Shown in pieces: positions 12,960 to 24,040 of a stretch of DNA of 64,000 nt. The first letter of the stretch is position 1. Each line of letters starts with the position of its first letter. Under the pieces are notes generated by a model. That model made no database searches, was not told the DNA's origin, and saw nothing but the letters and a program-made list of their open reading frames with translations. This stretch comes from Welwitschia mirabilis (taxonomy: Eukaryota > Gnetophyta > Gnetopsida > Welwitschiales), in contig JBOZIK010000001.1 of NCBI GenBank assembly GCA_051453625.1, forward strand, positions 71,334,842 through 71,398,841, written 5' to 3'. A program made the translations under genes and the position numbers.

Positions 12960-15305
12960 TCTTTAGTCCCTGAAAAAGTAGGTAAATAACTATAATTAAA
13001 ATCTAATTTAACTAAGGCAAAATTAACTAGGGAAATGTAAATTAAGTTTAGAAATCTAATTATGCAAGATCAAATTTGAAAATCAAATAAAGTAAATGTT
13101 TTACTGTAGTAGATATTGTAACCATGATGTCATTCACTATGTCATTTAGATGATTTGTAGAGATGACAACCTTTTAGAAATCTGATTGTAAAATAAAATG
13201 CCTGTAATTATACTTATCAAAAAACAATATCAAAACACTTATTACTATATTAGTCCCATACTTCAAACATTTATCACATTAAAAGACTAGAGATGGAATG
13301 TCATAAAAAAAAGAATCATTATAACATATAACCATAATAACTTAGAAAAATGATGTGCATGTATAATAAAAAACATAATAACTCAAGAATGATATTTATA
13401 AATCAAACATTTAGTTTTTAAGCATAATATAGAAGGAAAAATAAGTAATTATAACATTATTTCCTTCATCCATGATCTTCTAAATTACTTGGACAAACTA
13501 CAAGTATTCTTTTATTAAGTACATGGTTTACTAATTAGTATCTATAATGGATATCAGTGAAATAATAGACGATCATAATTATACTAGTACATTATAGATA
13601 TATATTATGAAAATTTAGAAATTACCTCTAAAATTTAAATTTTTTTCCTCAAAATATTCCAAAATATATATCTTTTCACTCCATAGGTGAATCAATACTC
13701 CTGTATTACATTAACATAAGAGTTAAAAAAGATGAAAATGCAAGTTAAGTATAAGTAATAAAAACAGGTACACTTTGGAGCAGTAGTATCTATGCAAAAT
13801 AAGATTAAAAATAGGTGAAAAAAGATAAAACATAAAATATAATAGTGCTCAAAATATCAGTGCATCATTCACATGTTATTTAAATGATAAGGTGGATAAC
13901 AAGGCTTTTAAAAATCAGAAAAAAAATAAAAGCATCAATAGAATAAGTTAGGCTAGTATGGGATTCAGGAGGTTTTAGAAAGTAATTAAAAAAAATCTAA
14001 GAAATGGAAAATAACAAGGAATTATGATAAATCAAGACATGATAAAAAGGTAAATTTTAGAAAGAACCTAAGGCAAGAGAAAGAGGTATTAGGATATGAT
14101 AATGCACTAAGCTAAGAAAGATTCTAAAATATGTCATGAACTCATAATTATTAAAAGATAGAATGCATTAAAACTTAAAAATAAGATTAAATAGCTAAAC
14201 TCAAAGTGAAATCAAAAGAAAATTATCATTATAATCTAAAGGAACATAATTTGTTAAAGGAAAATAAACTTCTAAATAATAAAAACTCCAAGTGAAAATA
14301 AAAATTAATAATAAAACTACCAAATAATTAATTCCTAAGTATCTATATAAAAAGAGAGGGAAATAACTTTGAAATACCAAAGAGAACAACTAAGGAAAAA
14401 AACAAAAATGGACAACTAGGAACATCAAAAATATTATGTATGTACCATAAATTCTAACCTAGCAAACCATTAGAAAAGAAATCATAAAATCACCTAATTA
14501 ATGATGCTTGAAATAATGCAAAAAATTCATAAGAGACCACTAAAATAGGCAGTGATTATGATGATGCCAAGTAACTAATGTTTTTAATCAATGAATGATA
14601 AGATCAAAAGCTGCTTTGAAATAGACTCACCTACTCACATTGCAAATCATACTTGAATTCTTAAAAGTAAAATGATCATGTGGGAATACTATAAGCTTAA
14701 TGAGTCTAGGAAATAAGTAATGCCTCTAATGATAACAAGAATACCACTGATCTTATAGACTTAAAATGATAATTATTTTTTCATGATGAAAGGAGTGCAA
14801 CCACATTTAGAGAAGTAAAGAGCCATGAAGCATTACTAACTGACCCCCTAATGGAGTTTCCATAGCTACCAATATTACTAGAGGTCTCTCTTAGGAAAAT
14901 TTACCCCAATGTGGTAGGACATCATGGTGACTATGTATTTAGTATAAATACAATAGATCATGATCATTATTATTTTTTCCCATCAAAATAAATCTCACAT
15001 AACCACATACTCTTAAAGATAAAGGTGAAAAAATAAGATGAAAAATAAGAAATAACACCCATAAATAACTAAAGACTTACATCATTATGTGAAAACATAA
15101 AAAATCAAAGAATATTCCTTCAAAATGAAATTTATAGAAATTTGAATGTCTTAATATTAGGTGAATTAAATATTATCACTTGAAATAACCGAGTAAAAAT
15201 TACTAGTCATGGTAACTCTATAAAGGATCAAGTTAAATATTTTTAAGTAATAGCATAACATCCATTAAAAGAATTGATGAAGAAATAATTTAGATAATGG
15301 TAGAA
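12960..15305 (-). mobile_element. 3' internal region of the 8.7-kb element, no gene recognised
   Basis: About 2.3 kb between the integrase tail and the polypurine tract. The block at 14870-14940 matches 10735-10830 of the older element. The open stretch at 14201-14389 on the minus strand is a chance hydrophobic frame in very AT-rich DNA without family resemblance. Confidence 0.45.
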
Positions 15306-15309
15306 GAAA

Positions 15310-15480
15310 TTTAGAAACAAGTGCTTCTAGCATGTTCAAAATTTGATATCTAATGTATTTTTAACCTTTATCCATTTTTTTAAATTTACCTAGTATTCAA
15401 ATCAAAAATCTCAACAAAGCCATTAAAAAGATATTTGCTTTAAAAGATAAGGATCTAATCATATAGACTAAACTTGTTGT
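15310..15480 (-). pseudogene. Integrase C-terminal tail remnant
   Basis: The minus-strand frame contains DPYLLKQISF followed by a stop and FKKMDKVKN-like residues. These parallel the DSYVIEKVHPNG...KVNEQ segment at 11230-11420, the end of the Athila integrase (GPYxV...VNGQ). It is the only piece of pol I can find in this element, and it is broken by stops and a frame change. Confidence 0.55.
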
Positions 15481-15484
15481 GTAA

Positions 15485-17195
15485 AACTAAAAGTAGAAAC
15501 TAAAGACAAAACCATAACAACATAAAATTAAAAAGAAAAACTGAGGCAAACTAAAACTAAATTTTATTCAGATTTTAAATTCTATTCAATACTTTATTTT
15601 AAAGAATAAGAAATAAATAAAAAGAAAAGTTTATTTCCTAAAGCTATGATCCTAGTGTATTACACTTTTTTAAAAAAATAAGAACCAAATGAAATATTAA
15701 CTAATTAATAAAACATAAAAGGTATATAATCATTTTTTAGTAAAATCAATTGGAAGTAAAAAATAGTAAATAAATAGGACTTTGATAGCACATTTTTCAA
15801 ATTCTAAATAAGAGATGAATAAATGACAAATTTCATTGAAAAATAATATCTTATTAAAATAAAATAAATCATGATCATCATTATATAATGCATGTAAAGA
15901 AATACTCAAGGAAAAGATCTAGTAAGATTTTGAGGGCTCTTGATAATGTCTAGTAGTATCAAAAAGCTTCCTATTATTCAACACAAGATATGTATTTTAT
16001 TTAAGGAAGTAAGATTTTTTTCAAGTATTATGACTAAATGGCATTTTGTTTCCATAAAATGTATTAGCAATATAAGAGATAAAATTTCTTATAATTCATT
16101 AAAAAATAATCTCTTATCAAACTCATGATATAAAGAACTTAAAACATAAATTTCATTCAAAAATTAATATTAAAAATGGGATACATTCATGGTATTATTA
16201 GGATCATAGGATTTTAAAGAAACCTCTTAGAATGATTAATTAAGATAGGTTTAATATACTTAAGAAGCTCCTATGATTCAATTTTAAGAATAACTAAGTT
16301 TACAAAAATAAGATTTATCCCAATTTATAGTTTCAAAAGATCCCAAGTCATAATCTTGAAAAGAGTAAGCATTAAAGATACAAGGTAAAGTGAACTTATT
16401 AAAAGAGAAAAAGATGTTACCTTAAGTTTTACATGGAGTTTTAGAATGAAAATTCTAAGAGATTTTAGAAATAGACTCTTGAAAGTTATGTGTTTCATTT
16501 AAATCAAAGAAGTAATGTGATTTTAAGAATTATTTAACTATTCAAATGGAAGAAATGGAGAGAGGTTACCATTATCAAGATCACAAGATAATATAAATGT
16601 AGAAGTAAAAGTAGGGATGTCATTTAAAGTTTTACATGAAAGTATAAGTGAAAGTTATAAAAATTCATGTGTAAACTATTTAAGTTGGTTAATTTCATTA
16701 GAAGAAATGAGTCTATTCTCTACTAAGTTTGGTTGATTTCTCATTTACTAGGATTATCTTAAGTGCTTATTTAATCTTATCCTCCTCATTATTGATTTCT
16801 CCATTACTAGGTTAAATTCTTTTTTACTTTCTTTATTATGATCTTTGATAATATCTACTCTTCTTTATTATCTTTAGCATTATAATTGATTATATTTTCC
16901 TCTTCTTTATTGAACTCAATATTATTATATTAGGGATTACTATCATTCTTTAAGGTAGTGGATTCATCAACAAGATTATTAAAAATATCATAGAAAGAAA
17001 AGTGCTCATTGTCTTCATTATGTGATGGAAGATTTTTTGATATTTCTTAAGTTGATTATTCTTTATTTTCATTAAATAATTTAGTTAATTATAAACTATA
17101 ATCCTCATTATCTATCCTTGAGATGTTGTCACTAACTATCATCTAGGACTTTTGCCTAGATGATGGAAGTGAATGACTCCCTTTACTATGTGATT
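15485..17195 (-). mobile_element. Unassigned interior of the 8.7-kb element
   Basis: AT-rich DNA with stops in all frames. The sequence continues leftward from the acidic frame and may include its C-terminal part, since several runs rich in Asp, Asn and Glu codons occur on the minus strand near 16700-17100. No domain is recognisable. Confidence 0.35.
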
Positions 17196-17199
17196 TCTT

Positions 17200-17770
17200 C
17201 ATTGATTTTGTTTTATTACATAAATTATTTGTTAACCTCGTACATTGGACTTCTATTAAAGGTTAAACTCCTTCATACTTATCAAAAAGTAAGTGAAAAC
17301 TAGGAATATAATCTAGTATCTCAATATCATTTTTATCATCTTCTTCTTCACCATCCTCATTATTCTATTGTATGTTATCATTATCTAATTCATTAGATTC
17401 ATTAGAAGGAAAAATTTAATTATTATCTTTATCATGGATTAAAGAAGTTTTAAATTATTTAAGAATTAATTCTTTTATTTTATTCATATTTAAAAGAAAG
17501 TTAATGGGGCCATAGTGATCATCCTATAACAAACAGTCATCTTGAACTATATTATCAGATAATGAAGTTAAATCATTGTTGTTTGTTTTTTGTTATCCAT
17601 CCTCTAATAAGTATAATATTATAGGTTGATCCATAATTTCATTTTTATATTAAAGAAATAATTATTATTAATTATTTCTAAGTTCTCCTCATGATTCTCA
17701 AGGTAAGATGTAGTAGAACAGGGCTGTTGTATTATAAAAGAATCTTGAGATAGTTGATTTTATAATAAAA
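17200..17770 (-). pseudogene. Acidic Athila-associated reading frame (unknown function)
   Basis: The minus strand encodes LSQDSFIIQQP...TTSYLENHEENLEI and, further on, EDGEEEDDKNDIEILDYIP. The plus-strand element B encodes the same series at 46080-46450 (NQDSFTIQHSQNYPTTYNIE, then DDDIETLNYIP). Conservation between two diverged copies shows the frame was once translated. The first part continues a coiled-coil-like Asn/Leu-rich segment also seen at the end of the Athila Gag remnant at 62260-62420. The acidic part matches no domain I know. Frame changes and stops interrupt it. Confidence 0.5.
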
Positions 17771-17774
17771 TTTA

Positions 17775-19157
17775 TTAAAGAATTTTAATTAGATGTTCTA
17801 TGTTTTTTTTTTTTGATTTTTGAAATTTTTGTTCATGTTATAAAACATTTCTTTAACATAGTTATTTCTTTCTCTAGAGTAACTTATGATAGGTGGATCT
17901 TCCTCTTTATGATAATTGATGGGATATGGTTGTTCTCTCTAATAATTCATGAGAGATTGTTGGGATTTACTAAAATAATTATAGGATGTTTTACTAGATG
18001 GAGTATAGTCCCTAAAATATTACAAATCATCATTGTTATTTTAACATAAATCCTAAAAATAAGAAAGAGAAAAATTAAAAAGGTTGAAAAGATGAAGGAG
18101 CATACTTCCTAGTCTCAACATCATTTAGAGTTGCTTAAAATTATTATTTAAATATTTCTCTAAGTGTTTTATTTCCATTATTCTTAGAAATTACATTGTT
18201 TCTCCTTATTTGAAATCTTATTTTAGCTAATATTTCTTTCATGTTCCTTTATCATTATTTGTATGAATTCTTATGTTTCTCATTTTTTTAGCTAATATTT
18301 CTCCAATAGTTTTAGTATCATTATTTTTATTATTAGATAAGAAGAATAAACTAGAATAATTTTGGATTCTAAGTTCTACATCATCATTAAGAGATAAAAG
18401 ATTTTCACATCTACTTCTAGTAATTAACTCTTAAACTATAATGTTTACATTAAAATTAGAGGATTCTATCATGTTTATATTAACTAATGCTACTTGTTAA
18501 TGAAGAAGTATAAAATAATTTTTCTTTTATTGTACTATTTTCATGATTTCTCTTTGAAAAATTTGATTCTCATGTAATAAAAGTGAAAAAGCTTTCTTTA
18601 AATCTTGGAAATTACATACCTAGTGTATGCATTCCTAAATTTTATTTATCATTGAGTAATCCTTTTCTCATTTTTTTATTTTTTTTAATTAGGCTTTGTT
18701 CCCTTAGATGTTTTAGCTTTTCACAAAATTTTATCATGTCCTTACATGCTTAGTAAAATGCCTATGCAAATTCATCTTAATTGTCATTTGGAAAATATCT
18801 TAGATAACTAGAAAATAGAAAATAAAAATAGAGAAAATAAAAAAAACAAAATCATCAAAAACTAGAATAGAAACACACTATCAACCATCTTCCTATTCCA
18901 TCTAGGTGATAGAGGAGATGACATCAACCTTATCATGTGGTAAAAAATTTAAAATAAAACTATATAAAAATCATATTATCATCTGCTTGTGTCATCTAAA
19001 TGATAAACATGATAATAAGGCATTATTTATAAAACAAAAATCAAAAACTACAAAAAAAAACTATGATATTTATAGCAAAAATATAATGATATCACTAATA
19101 AACATCAATCCAAAAAACTTATTTGGATAATTATCATCCTTGAACTTCTCATGGCCT
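17775..19157 (-). mobile_element. Leader of the 8.7-kb element
   Basis: Region between the primer-binding site and the acidic frame. The part at 18690-18850 matches the leader of copy X (3830-4010). The plus-strand open frames at 17813-18049 and 18906-19130 run against the element and show no family signature. Confidence 0.4.
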
Positions 19158-19175
19158 TCCCTAATAATAGTGTTA
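19158..19175 (-). other. Decayed tRNA-Asp primer-binding site
   Basis: The minus strand reads TAACACTATTATTAGGGA. Against the tRNA-Asp site TGGCGCCGTTGCCGGGGA it keeps 9 of 18 bases, and all nine differences are G-to-A or C-to-T. The site lies two bases from the LTR end. This both identifies the Athila-type primer and documents the mode of decay. Confidence 0.7.
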
Positions 19176-19177
19176 AA

Positions 19178-20441
19178 TGTTGTAGTGTGTATATATATAT
19201 ATATATATATATGGATAATCATTTATGTCATTGATTGAGTCTTGTCAATATCAAATACTTACATAACATGCAAACTAGTATAGATGGGAGTAAACCTGAA
19301 TATCATAATCCATCAAAGGTACTAGGCAAGAAACTAGAGAATTGATTTCAAGTAAATTATTTTTTATGTTTTGATTTTTAGGTTTATAATGAAAAGAATA
19401 ATGTAAAAAAAGTAAACACACTATGTAATAAAAATGAAGACTATTCTAAATGCAATATGTATCTGACTACCAAATCTTTATTACAAAGATTGACCCTATC
19501 TAACTTAGGTCAATTAAGGAAATTTTTACTAACCCTAACCAATGTAGGCTATCAAGTAGTTCAAAAAGAATATATGAAAAATGCAAGGATTAAACTAGAA
19601 AATATAAAATACAATGCAATGCAAATCCTAGACTAATGATTTCAACCTTGATAAAGGTTTCGCTTGATGATCCATATCAACTATGAAGCTGTACCAAAAT
19701 CATAACCAATATAAATCATAAGGAATATGCATATAAAGAAAAATAAAAGAAGATTTTTATTATTTGTTTAACCAAAATCCTACTAGAAAGTAGTAGCATC
19801 TGAATGAAGGGGACACAATCCAAGATCAAGGAAGACCTCTCTTCGTAATAATGGATAGACCTACCATTCTTTGATCTCCTATCACAATAATTTCTAATGT
19901 AAAAAGAATAAACTCAAAGTGAGGATGAAAGAGATAATTATTACAACGAAACATTATAAAAACAACAAATCTAATAGATGCAATAGAAACCCTAATGGTG
20001 CATAGAAGGCACATGACATGTTACACATAGGTGAAGTTTGGTGCATTAACTAAAATTAGGTGTAATTTTAACTATTGTTCAAATGATGATGGGGATGATG
20101 GAATGTCAATAGAGATCCCATATTAGCTTTTATATTTGATCCAGTTAGCATCTCATTAGTGTATTTATGGTGTTGTATAAAAATATCATCTAGACAATGA
20201 AGGAGATGATAGCCTTTTTGAAGCTCTTCATTAAGTCGAATTGGCCTTAAATATTATTAACTCCTCCTTGAGATGTGAAGTATTATAATTGATCCAAAAT
20301 ACCTCCAGATGTATTAGTGATTGTGCATTTCTGTGTTTTTCTTTCTTGACTCTTAATAATAATTTAAATCACTTAAAACTATATAAATATCCTAAAAAAT
20401 CAAAATACCCTATTATAGAAATATAATTTGACATCATAACA
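19178..20441 (-). mobile_element. 5' LTR of the 8.7-kb element
   Basis: Minus-strand LTR of about 1.26 kb, beginning TGTTATGATGTC beside the right target duplication and ending CACTACAACA two bases before the primer-binding site. It contains a TA microsatellite at 19190-19211. Confidence 0.8.
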
Positions 20442-20446
20442 GTATG
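20442..20446. repeat. Target-site duplication gtatg (right)
   Basis: Identical to 11726-11730. Together they mark one insertion event. Confidence 0.8.
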
Positions 20447-21130
20447 ATAAGTCTAAGAAACATCATTAAGTTAAAGAAACCAAGATTTATTATTTTTGAA
20501 AATACATTTTTAAAGCATTTTATTGATTTAACTATTTGCATTTTTAACATTACCATTTGTTTATAGATGATAACTATTTACAATCCTATGTTTAATTTCT
20601 TCTAAAAAAAGAAGTTTTCTAAGAATCTTAGTCATGACATAAGTTCTTCAATCAGTTATCAAGATCCTTAAAAAACCAAACCTATGAAAGATATTTAATT
20701 GAACAAAATTGCACATGGTTTTACCACCATTTATATGAGTAGGAATGGCTTTAACCAGTTTGGTAAAATAATCAACACCTATAAGGATACAATATTTATT
20801 ATAAGAGGATGGTTTGAGTAGTCCAATGAAGTCTATACTTTAATAGTTAAAGGATTTTCATTCAACAATATGTTGAAGGGGCATTATATGAGATTTAGTT
20901 AAACTCCCAAAACATTGACATGTATCACATCTTTTTGCAAAATTAAAAGAATCTTTAAAAAATGATGATAATAAAAAGTAGCATGGAGAATTTTGATGGT
21001 AGTATTTTAACTAGTAAAGTAACTTTCATACACCTCTCATGATAAAAAGAAAGGATATCATCTCAATTTCATTTTGAAACATACTTATGTATGACTTGAT
21101 CCTTATATCTTTGGTAAATATGTTGCTCAA
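20447..21130 (-). pseudogene. Integrase zinc finger and catalytic core, older Athila
   Basis: The minus strand reads CDTCQCFGSLTKSH (the CxxC half of the integrase zinc finger), then IDFIGLLKPSSYNKYCILIG and VDYFTKLVKAIPTHINGGKT. These hold the DxxG...VDYFTKWxEA core around the first catalytic Asp. RFGFLRILITD follows, holding the second Asp. The frame is nearly continuous, with a few stops and one shift. The gene is cut at 20446 by the 8.7-kb element and resumes at 11725. It is a Ty3/Gypsy integrase of the Athila/Tat branch, nonfunctional. Confidence 0.8.
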
Positions 21131-21359
21131 TCCATTTATAATTTCCTATTCCATGAAGGAAGATTTTTATTTTATTAGAGATCTAATTTTAGGAAGTTTT
21201 TAAGGTGATAAGATAATTAACAATATCAACATACAAAGGAGTAAGATGTTGATAATATGTATGATATATTTCATGTATTAAAATAATTGTTCATTTGGAA
21301 AATAACCCTTAATAGGAAGTTTTAGAAAAAAGTACAAGGGACTCCTTTCTTAAGGAATA

Positions 21360-21947
21360 CATAAAACATGGTTAGTGATACAATTATGTTTACCCTCTTT
21401 ATCTATGATGATTAGGTTAAATTATTAGATTAAGAGTACCCATCTTATGAATCTAGCACTTGAAGCTTTCTTTGTCATGAGATATATAATGATAGCATAA
21501 CCAACATAGATGTTGGTATAAAATCTAAAAAGGTAATGAAAAAGTTTTTAAAATAAAATATGATGGCTAGCATTATGTTTTTAGTGGTGGTTTACCTATA
21601 TTAGGCTCCTCAAAGAGTTTTTCTAATGTGGAAAATGAATTTATATCCATTATCATGTTTTTATTCTAAGACTCTACATATGGAAAAATTGCTAGCATTA
21701 TACATTAGTTCAAAATCTTTATTTAAATTATATCCTACTAGAATAGCTTTAGAATTGATCTTATTCTTAATATTTTTAAAGGTAGATTAACAAGTATTGG
21801 TACAATCAAATTTAGTATCTTTTTCGAAAAAGAATAAAGGCATTTACAAATATTGGCATAATATAGAATGAATCTTCTATAAAAGTTAGCATGATCAAGA
21901 AATAATATTAATTGTTTAACCTTGATTGAAGGAGGAAGATTCTTCAT
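21360..21947 (-). pseudogene. RNase H region with connection segment, older Athila
   Basis: An uninterrupted 69-codon frame at 21738-21947 reads LPPSIKVKQLILFLDHANFYRRFI, the post-RT motif (LPxPxxVKxLRSFLGHAxFYRRFI). Further left, SSARFIRWVLLI and FNLIIIDKEGKHNCITNHVL match the end of the RNase H domain (RLIRWxLLLQEFDLEIxDKKGxENVVADHLSR). Stops and small shifts separate the pieces. It lies between RT and integrase as in all Ty3/Gypsy pol genes. Confidence 0.8.
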
Positions 21948-22079
21948 GATATCAATTTTTGAAAGATTTGTTTTAATGCCTTAGTATAAAATATGATGTC
22001 TAAGTACAATCCCATCCTTCACAAGGAAATAACTCTTTTTCCAACTAAGATGAATGCCACTCTCTATATAATAGTCAAT

Positions 22080-22760
22080 AAGATTTTCTAACTTTTTAAG
22101 GATTTTTTAAAGAAATCATTAAAAATAGAAACATCATTCATAAAAATCTCTATAGAATTATCTATTATATCAAAGAAAATACCTTTATGGATCATTGAAA
22201 GATTCATGGAATATTACATAAGCTAAAGTACATTTTTTTAAAAATAAAGATATCAAAGAAAGAGGTGAAAGTAGTCTTGAGTCTTCCTTATTGGATATGA
22301 AAACCTGGTTGTATCTAGTATATCAAAGAAAATATCTTTATGGATATTTGAAAGATTCATGAAGTATTACATAAGCTAACTACATTCTTATAAAAACAAA
22401 GGTATCAAAGGAAGAGGTGAAAGTAGTCTTGACTTTGTCCTTATTGGATATGAAAACCTGGTTGTATCTAGTATACACATTAAGAAACATTAATAAGTCT
22501 GGCCTTGGATTATGTTAAGAACTTGATCTAGAAATACAAAAGCTAATGGTTATTTTTTATAACATCATTACATTTTCTAAAATCAATCCATACTTGTAAT
22601 TTTCACCTCTTTTTAAATACCACTATAAGAAGAATAATCCATTCACTATTTGAAATAGCATAAACAATATTAGCATGCATACATTCAATGATTTTATCTT
22701 TAACTATTTACTTAATGACTAGGATTAAGTCTTCATTGAAATTGTCTAATGAATTTTGAA
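22080..22760 (-). pseudogene. Reverse transcriptase remnant, older Athila
   Basis: Minus-strand translation shows, in order, WIDFRKCNDVIKNNH (CIDYRKLNxATKKDH motif), QVFHIQ-like and TTFTSSFDTFVFIRM-like segments (TTFTCPFGTFAYRRMPFGLCNAP), and EIFMNDVSIF. In the last of these the catalytic MDD of Athila RT reads MND. A 150-bp segment covering the TTFT...LCN motif is duplicated in tandem (22167-22470). Several stops are present, so it is inactive. The motif set is of the Athila/Tat type rather than chromovirus. Confidence 0.8.
22167..22470 (-). repeat. Tandem duplication of ~150 bp inside RT
   Basis: Two adjacent copies each run from tatcaaagaaaat to gaaaacctggttgtatctag with a period of about 150 bp. 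They differ at scattered sites (acctttatggatcattg versus atctttatggatatttg), so the duplication is old and unlikely to be an assembly error. Confidence 0.75.
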
Positions 22761-23479
22761 TTGTCCCTAAGGTCGATCTTGTGTTAGGATATATGAGAAT
22801 GCATAGCACTTAGATATTTATGAGTTAAAGTAAAAGATCTTATTTTTGAATTTAAAGGTTTTATCAAGGCTATTTCTTAGGAGGGATAAAGGTAATCACT
22901 TATGATTAATGGCTTCTTTGGGTTGTCACCCAAGAAATATATTTTAGACCATTAGATAATTCATTAAGCATAAGATCATAATCATTTTTCATGATTATAT
23001 AATACCCATTTTAATGTAAAATACCTTTAATGAATCTAATGTGTTAGATATCATGGTTAAGGGTAGGCTTAAATTATTCATGAAGATATTAAAATGGAGG
23101 GTTGTATAAGATATTTTGATTGATATTACATGTATTAGAGGAATTTAAACTTTTTGAAATGGTGGAAAAGTGAAAGAAGGATTTCTTCTAAGGATGATGT
23201 TAAACTAACATGGAGGGTTTACTAGTTATTTAATACTTAATGCATATTTCATATATTTTTTAGTTGCACCAAGCACTCTAATACAAAAATTCTTGTTTCC
23301 AACATAACATTCTTTCATTCTTATGTTATATCAATAATACAATGGGCAGTTATCCAAAAAAGCTCTTTTGAAAAGTAAAGGATATTCTCCATTATGTTAT
23401 AGTTCAATAATAACCACATCTATAGGTAGAATGCCTCTTCAATTTGAATGATTAAATCTTTTATCATCCTTCACATCTC

Positions 23480-23640
23480 TTACATATTGCATTCACTAGT
23501 TCCAACACTACTTTTATTAGTTTAATTCTTCCTTCCAACCTAAATTCATTATAAGTGTGTAAAACCATAATATTCACAATTGCTCCTATATCAATTAAGG
23601 AATATTAATCTTTTTATTTTGTTCTAAAATCACATATATA
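23480..23640 (-). pseudogene. Aspartic protease remnant, older Athila
   Basis: The minus-strand frame at 23565-23597 reads DIGAIVNIM, followed by LHTYNEFRLEGRIKL. Athila proteases carry CDLGASVNLMPLSVYKKLGLG here, so the catalytic Asp is present but the flanking Ser/Ala positions have changed. It precedes RT by about 700 bp. Gag should lie further right but is not recognisable before the copia LTR at 24041. Confidence 0.7.
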
Positions 23641-24040
23641 GTGGTTGTCCCTAGGTATATAAAATTAGGATATTTTTGCATAACCAAGTTGAAAAAATAT
23701 TGATTAATGAATACTTTACTTGCTATCATATTTTCTTACTTTATTCTCACTAAATCCTTTTATATTTTGTTGTATTTTGATTTTTTTAAGGATATTTAAA
23801 AAATATAAGTTAATACTAACATTATTAATTATTACCTTTAACTATTTATCGTAAGCTAAATTGGTATTTAATCTATTAATTCATGGAGTATTAGCCTTTT
23901 TATTTAGTTATTATAAGTTGGGTTTTTGATTGGATGTTGCAAAAAATTTTCATTAATCAAGGACCTTAATGTTATATTCATGATTTACTTTCTTTTCTTT
24001 GTTATAAGAAGTGAAGTTTTCTTTAAAGGAAGTTGTATCA

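Larger units (their letters stand above)
11731..20441 (-). mobile_element. Complete, largely pol-less Athila-derived element (8.7 kb)
   Basis: Bounded by LTRs 19178-20441 (5') and 11731-12944 (3'), with primer-binding site, polypurine tract and perfect gtatg duplications, so both ends are defined. The 6.2-kb interior holds an acidic reading frame (about 17200-17760) and an integrase tail (15310-15480), but I see no protease, RT, RNase H or integrase core. Only about 1.8 kb separates the acidic frame from the integrase tail, too little for a full pol. It inserted into an older Athila integrase gene in the same orientation. It probably depended on enzymes supplied in trans. Its LTRs differ from each other noticeably, so it is not recent. 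Confidence 0.75.

Noticed and set aside
14201-14389. Hydrophobic minus-strand open frame
   Set aside because: Leu/Ile/Phe/Tyr-rich translation typical of AT-rich noncoding DNA, with no homologue in the parallel element region.
17813-18049. 78-codon plus-strand open frame
   Set aside because: Runs antisense to the Athila leader and acidic frame and has no recognisable motif.
19190-19211. TA dinucleotide run as a possible origin or hairpin
   Set aside because: A simple microsatellite inside an LTR.
19826-20014. 62-codon minus-strand frame in the 5' LTR
   Set aside because: Not open in the other five LTR copies.
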